From Chitinophaga pinensis (lineage in GTDB: Bacteria; Bacteroidota; Bacteroidia; 2-12-FULL-35-15): a stretch of DNA of 64,000 nt. The notes beneath the pieces are model-generated. The model made no database searches. It was given only the letters and a program-made list of their open reading frames with translations, and was not told the origin of the DNA. The DNA is taken from NCBI GenBank assembly GCA_945885475.1, contig CAMCYR010000003.1, positions 1 to 64,000 of the forward strand, given 5' to 3'. A program made the translations under genes and the position numbers. This document shows, piece after piece, positions 59,667 to 64,000 of the stretch (positions are counted from its first letter, which is position 1; the number at the start of each line of letters is the position of its first letter).

Positions 59667-60641
59667 TTAACTTTTGAATCCTAATTTCTGTCTTACGCGG
59701 TTCAATGTTACTTTTGCAATTTCCCTTGCCTTGTCGGCACCCTCTTGCAATTTCGAATCCAACTCATTACGGTTATTCATATAATGATCATACGTTGCGC
59801 GTTGCGTTTTAAACGTTTGCAATAAAAGATCATAGAAAGCTGTTTTTGCATGTCCGTATCCATAACCGCCTTTCAGGTAATTTTCGCGCATTTCAGCAAT
59901 TTGAGTTTCACTTGCAATTAATTTATAAAGTGTAAAGACATTACATGTATCCGGATTTTTTGGAGCTTCTAGGGGAGTTGCATCGGTAACAATACTCATT
60001 ATTATTTTTTTTAATTCTTTTTCAGGAAGAAAAATATTAATAAAATTGTTGAGCGACTTACTCATTTTTTTTCCATCAATTCCCGGAATTAGCATCGTAG
60101 CTTCATTCACTTTCCCTTCTGGAATAACAAATACGTCACCGTATGCATTGTTAAATTTTTCAGCAATATCACGCGTCATTTCCAAATGCTGCATCTGATC
60201 TTTACCGACAGGAACTAAATGCGCATCATACAAAATAATATCCGCAGCCATCAAAACAGGATAGGTAAACAAACCAGCATTAACATCCGATAAGCGTTCC
60301 GATTTATCTTTGAAAGAATGTGCATTCGCAAGCATGGGAAAGGGAGTAAAACAATTCAAATACCAGGCAAGTTCGCACACTTCAGGAACATCACTTTGGC
60401 GATAGAATATATTTTTATCCGTATCGAAACCAAAAGCTAACCAGGTTGCAGCTACAGCATCCGTACTTTCTTTTATCAAAACAGCATCTTTAATTGTTGT
60501 CAGTGCATGCAGATCAGCGATAAAAAAAAGCGATTCATTGCCTGCTTGTTCCGACATTTTTATGGCAGGAACAATTGCACCTAAAATATTTCCTAAATGA
60601 GGAATGTTTGTACTCTGAACCCCTGTAAGTATCCTTGACAT
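59667..60641 (-). CDS. trpS: Tryptophanyl-tRNA synthetase
   Basis: RILTGVQSTNIPHLGNILGAI; VPVGKDQMQHLEMTRDIAEKFN; KKMSKSLNN. Confidence 0.97.
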   Translation of the reverse strand: MSRILTGVQSTNIPHLGNILGAIVPAIKMSEQAGNESLFFIADLHALTTIKDAVLIKESTDAVAATWLAFGFDTDKNIFYRQSDVPEVCELAWYLNCFTPFPMLANAHSFKDKSERLSDVNAGLFTYPVLMAADIILYDAHLVPVGKDQMQHLEMTRDIAEKFNNAYGDVFVIPEGKVNEATMLIPGIDGKKMSKSLNNFINIFLPEKELKKIIMSIVTDATPLEAPKNPDTCNVFTLYKLIASETQIAEMRENYLKGGYGYGHAKTAFYDLLLQTFKTQRATYDHYMNNRNELDSKLQEGADKAREIAKVTLNRVRQKLGFKS

Positions 60642-60726
60642 CCTATTAATTATTGGTTATTAGCTGTAAAACTAGGACGTAAAGATACGGTTTATTTAAA
60701 ACCAATAAAACAGCATTAAAATTTCA

Positions 60727-60734
60727 TATCTTTG
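60727..60734 (+). promoter_or_regulatory. TATCTTTG -7 box for the plsC-like gene
   Basis: TAnnTTTG 9 bp upstream of ATG 60743. Confidence 0.55.
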
Positions 60735-60742
60735 TTTTGCTC

Positions 60743-61531
60743 ATGAAATACCTGATAGTGATACCACGAACACTTTGGAAACTCTTGTTTCTGCTCAATT
60801 TTGTTTTGGGGTTGATTCTATTATATCCTTTATTCTTTATTTTTCTTTCGAAAGAAGTGTGGTTTCCGCATGCTTTCAAATTAAAAAAATTCTGGGCGAG
60901 ATGGATCTTATTTGTTCCGGGTATCTCAATAAAAGTTACGCACGAGATTCCGCCGTCCAAACTACCCCAGCCAGCGGTATATTGCGCCAACCATTCCTCC
61001 TATTTAGACATTTCGATCAGTTATTTATTGATTCCGAATTACTATGTATTCATGGGAAAACAAGAACTAGGTAAAATTCCTTTGTTCAAGATATTCTTTA
61101 GAAAAATGAATATACTTGTCGACAGAGGAAGCAATAAATCATCGCACAGAGCATTTCTGAGAGCCGGTCAGGAGATCGACAAAGGCAACAGTACTTTTCT
61201 TTATCCTGAAGGAGGAATTTCAAGCAATGGAAAATTAAGAGGATTTAAAAACGGAGCCTTTAAACTGGCGATCGAAAAACAAGTCCCGATTATTCCGATC
61301 ACCTACCTGAACAATTGGAAAATATTACAAAATGGCGGCTTTTTTAAATCGTATGGCCGTCCGGGAGTTTCTAGAATCATTGTACACAAACCAATTTCAA
61401 CGGTTGGTATGATAGAGAATGATTTACTATCTTTGAAAACAAAAGTGTATGGTATTATTTCGGAAGAATTGGAAAAATACAACCAGAACGATCGATCAGG
61501 TTCGAAAAAAACAGAAAATGAAAATAGATAA
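60743..61531 (+). CDS. 1-acyl-sn-glycerol-3-phosphate acyltransferase
   Basis: YCANHSSYLDISI (NHxxxxD), FLYPEGGISSNGKLRGFKNGAFKLAIE. Confidence 0.93.
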   Translation: MKYLIVIPRTLWKLLFLLNFVLGLILLYPLFFIFLSKEVWFPHAFKLKKFWARWILFVPGISIKVTHEIPPSKLPQPAVYCANHSSYLDISISYLLIPNYYVFMGKQELGKIPLFKIFFRKMNILVDRGSNKSSHRAFLRAGQEIDKGNSTFLYPEGGISSNGKLRGFKNGAFKLAIEKQVPIIPITYLNNWKILQNGGFFKSYGRPGVSRIIVHKPISTVGMIENDLLSLKTKVYGIISEELEKYNQNDRSGSKKTENENR

Positions 61532-61811
61532 TGTAACAGTAGATAAGATTGCACATCTTGCCCGACTTGAATTCGAGAACGAAGCAAAAGAGCAGATCAA
61601 AAAAGACATGAACAACATGCTAGGCTTTATCGAAAAGCTGAATGAATTAGACACAACGGATGTTGAACCATTGATCTATATGAGTGATGAAGTGAATGTA
61701 TTACGTGAAGATGATGTGAAGCACGACATCAGCCAGGACGACGCATTAAAGAACGCACCGAAGCACGACTCCGATTATTTCAAAGTTCCTAAAGTGATTG
61801 AGAAGGCATAA
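61518..61811 (+). CDS. gatC: Asp/Glu-tRNA amidotransferase subunit C
   Basis: MKIDNVTVDKIAHLARLEFENEAKEQIKKDMNNMLGFIEKLNELDTTDVEP; start refined to 61518, overlaps the upstream gene. Confidence 0.95.
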   Translation: MKIDNVTVDKIAHLARLEFENEAKEQIKKDMNNMLGFIEKLNELDTTDVEPLIYMSDEVNVLREDDVKHDISQDDALKNAPKHDSDYFKVPKVIEKA

Positions 61812-61931
61812 AATACGGCTAACTTTTTCGACTCGATTTTATTACCCAGAAACTATTTGTCGTTTCCCTTTCGGCAGCCCCAAAGTTTTAATTCGTATTT
61901 TAATTCTTTGTTATCTGTGATTACCTCCATA

Positions 61932-62363
61932 CTATAAGCACTTTTTATTTGCCGTTTTCGCTCTGTAAAATGTTTGTGCTGATAATTTACGTTTGGTTAT
62001 CTCGCCATTTTGCTTGACCGAAATGGTTATATTTTCAATAACTATTTTCTGTGGTCTCGGTTCACCATTAAAAAGCGGCTTGCCATAATTCGTATTTAAT
62101 AAATTAAGACAGCGAGGTTCCTGTTGTAATTCAATAATCTTCCCATTTACATAAACAAATGCAGAAAATGATAAAATAGACGCATCTTTTTGCCCTTCAC
62201 CGTCCTTTAGCAGACTTAAAATCGGAATTGCGCTAACGGCCCCATCTGGTATGGTATCTCCGCCAGTAAAGCAACCGATATATATACTATAGCCAGATTT
62301 ATTTTGCGCAAACGAAAAGTAACAAATCAATGCAAAAGATAGAGTGGTAAGAATTTTTTTCAT
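61932..62363 (-). CDS. Hypothetical secreted protein
   Basis: Signal peptide MKKILTTLSFALICYFSFAQ; GYSIYIGCFTGGDTIPDGAVSAIPIL. Confidence 0.7.
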   Translation of the reverse strand: MKKILTTLSFALICYFSFAQNKSGYSIYIGCFTGGDTIPDGAVSAIPILSLLKDGEGQKDASILSFSAFVYVNGKIIELQQEPRCLNLLNTNYGKPLFNGEPRPQKIVIENITISVKQNGEITKRKLSAQTFYRAKTANKKCL

Positions 62364-62410
62364 AAAATAAACCTAGGTAATAAAATCAATTTAAACAAAA
62401 TTTAACCAAA

Positions 62411-63382
62411 TCAAATCCATCCTTTCTCAAAAATATCTTTCGTGTGATACGTAATAATGATGTTTGCTCCAGCTCTTGCAAAAGCATACATATTTTCCAT
62501 TACAATTTTTTGCTCATCGATCCAGCCTTTTTGGGCAGCCGCCTTTACCATAGAATATTCACCGGAAACATTGTAACAAGCGATTGGTAAAAGTGTATGC
62601 TGTCTTAAATTAAAGATCACATCCATATAAGCCAAAGCAGGTTTTACCATTAAAATATCTGCTCCTTCCGCCTCATCCAAAAGCCCCTCTGTCATCGATT
62701 CATTTCCATTGCGATGATCCATCTGATACGACTTACGATCACCTTTTTGCGGAGCAGAATCTGCTGCTTCGCGAAACGGACCGTAATAAGCAGATGCATA
62801 TTTTATAGAATACGACATGATGGCCGTATTCTCAAAACCATTTTTATCTAGCAAAGAGCGCATCGCGGCAATTCTTCCATCCATCATATCACTAGGCGCA
62901 ACCATATCTGAACCCGCTTGTGCGTGCGCCAATGCCATTTTTGCTAATACTTCCACAGAAGAATCGTTGTGTACATATTCATCGTGCAAAATTCCACAAT
63001 GTCCATGTGTTGTATATGCACACACACAAACATCCGTGATCACATACAGCGTATCACCAAACTTCTCCTTCAGCGCTTTTACTGCTTTCACAACGATAGA
63101 GTTATTGCTGAAGGAAGAACTGGCGTCTACTGTTTTATGTTCACCAACACCAAAAAGTAAAATTTTATTAATCCCAATCTGCAGGCCGTGTTCAACAGCT
63201 TTCAACAATTCGTCAACCGAATAATGATTGATCCCTGGCATGGCATCAATCGGATGAATCACTTTTTCACCATCCACTACAAAGTAAGGATAGATAAACA
63301 TATCTTTTGAAAGACGAGTTTCAGCAACCATTTCACGAACAATTGCATTTTTTCTGAGTCTGCGGGGGCGTTGTGTTATCAT
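62411..63382 (-). CDS. hemB: Delta-aminolevulinic acid dehydratase
   Basis: RPRRLRKNAIVREMVAETRL; VCVCAYTTHGHCGIL; MVKPALAYMDVI. Confidence 0.97.
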   Translation of the reverse strand: MITQRPRRLRKNAIVREMVAETRLSKDMFIYPYFVVDGEKVIHPIDAMPGINHYSVDELLKAVEHGLQIGINKILLFGVGEHKTVDASSSFSNNSIVVKAVKALKEKFGDTLYVITDVCVCAYTTHGHCGILHDEYVHNDSSVEVLAKMALAHAQAGSDMVAPSDMMDGRIAAMRSLLDKNGFENTAIMSYSIKYASAYYGPFREAADSAPQKGDRKSYQMDHRNGNESMTEGLLDEAEGADILMVKPALAYMDVIFNLRQHTLLPIACYNVSGEYSMVKAAAQKGWIDEQKIVMENMYAFARAGANIIITYHTKDIFEKGWI

Positions 63383-63396
63383 GTGCTACGTATTAT

Positions 63397-63536
63397 TGGA
63401 ACGCGGATTTTTTATGATGGTTATGATAAAATATGATTTTTTCTGTGTTGGTTTATGATAACTTATAATTTTCTTAACGCATTAAATATTTTATCATTTT
63501 CAATCATAAAAATCTTAACAAATCTTCGTTCCTATT
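63397..63536. repeat. ORF-less MITE-like inverted repeat sharing ends with the GxxExxY cassette
   Basis: Left ATTGGAACGCGGATTTTTTATGATGGTTATGATAAAATAT; right end reverse complement AATAGGAACGAAGATTTGTTAAGATTTTTATGATTGAAAATGATAAAATAT. Confidence 0.65.
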
Positions 63537-63541
63537 CTATC

Positions 63542-64000
63542 TTATTGAATTCCGAAAACCGCTTCTGCTAATCCAACTTCATCGAATGATGCTGGCAGCA
63601 AACAATTTTCAATTTTATATTCTAGTAATTTTTTCTCAGTTGATTTTCCGATTGCGATCACTTTTTGCGAAGCAGAGATCTTTCCTTTTTCAAAAAAAGA
63701 TTCAACGTTTGACGGACTTGTAAACACTAAAACTTCAGTATCCGGAAGTGTTGCATTTTCTTTTTTTACTGTTTCATAAACAACCAGGTCCGTAAGTTTA
63801 GTGGCGTCTTCAAATTGTTGCTGAATAGTGCGGAGTCCACCTTTCGCCTGAGGAAACAAGACGGTTTGATCACCAACCGTTTTAGCGAATTTTTTTCCCA
63901 CCACTTTTGTATCCGGCACAGAGCCGACAAAAGCTGCGTTTCTGTTGTGTTTTCTCAACTCCTGTTCGGTTGATTTTCCAATCACTCCAAATTTAGTTTT
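63542..64000 (-). CDS. hemD: Uroporphyrinogen-III synthase, N-terminus beyond the right edge (partial)
   Basis: VLVFTSPSNVESFFEKGKISASQKVIAIGKSTEKKL; frame stays open to the window end (KTKFGVIGKSTEQEL). Confidence 0.85.
   Translation of the reverse strand, partial: KTKFGVIGKSTEQELRKHNRNAAFVGSVPDTKVVGKKFAKTVGDQTVLFPQAKGGLRTIQQQFEDATKLTDLVVYETVKKENATLPDTEVLVFTSPSNVESFFEKGKISASQKVIAIGKSTEKKLLEYKIENCLLPASFDEVGLAEAVFGIQ

Noticed and set aside
61853-61930. 26-codon minus ORF MEVITDNKELKYELKLWGCRKGNDK just after the 61932-62363 gene
   Set aside because: Too short to support; could be chance or a frameshifted tail, needs homologue alignment.
1-64000. CRISPR arrays, tRNA/rRNA genes, phage or known defence modules
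   Set aside because: No regularly spaced direct repeats, no tRNA/rRNA signatures and no recognisable phage or defence gene families were seen.

Overview
AT-rich Bacteroidota chromosomal window, inferred from T9SS sorting domains, a SusC-like TonB-dependent receptor, TAnnTTTG-type -7 boxes, and DUF4296/DUF1571/CCDC81-HU families. It is mostly housekeeping: sucA/sucB, acs, pyrC, proC, polA, cysS, trpS, gatC, hflX, kdsB, rfbA, hemB, hemJ, a polyprenyl synthetase and trhO. The accessory content worth a second look is: (i) a TonB receptor, a T9SS-exported beta-helix/Ig/PKD protein and a PhoB/PhoR-like two-component pair, whose divergent promoter carries two arrays of three TTAA cores at exactly 11-bp spacing; (ii) a GxxExxY (PDDEXK_3-type) gene inside near-identical terminal inverted repeats, with a second, ORF-less, MITE-like copy of the same ends about 5.7 kb away; (iii) a relic of a CarboxypepD_reg/DUF5686-like gene that keeps its frame through several stop codons; (iv) a tandem pair of DUF1571-like proteins with an internal LysM-like segment; (v) a large Ig-repeat surface protein cut by the left window edge. 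No tRNA, rRNA or CRISPR was recognised. All assignments are by reading the sequence; no searches were run.
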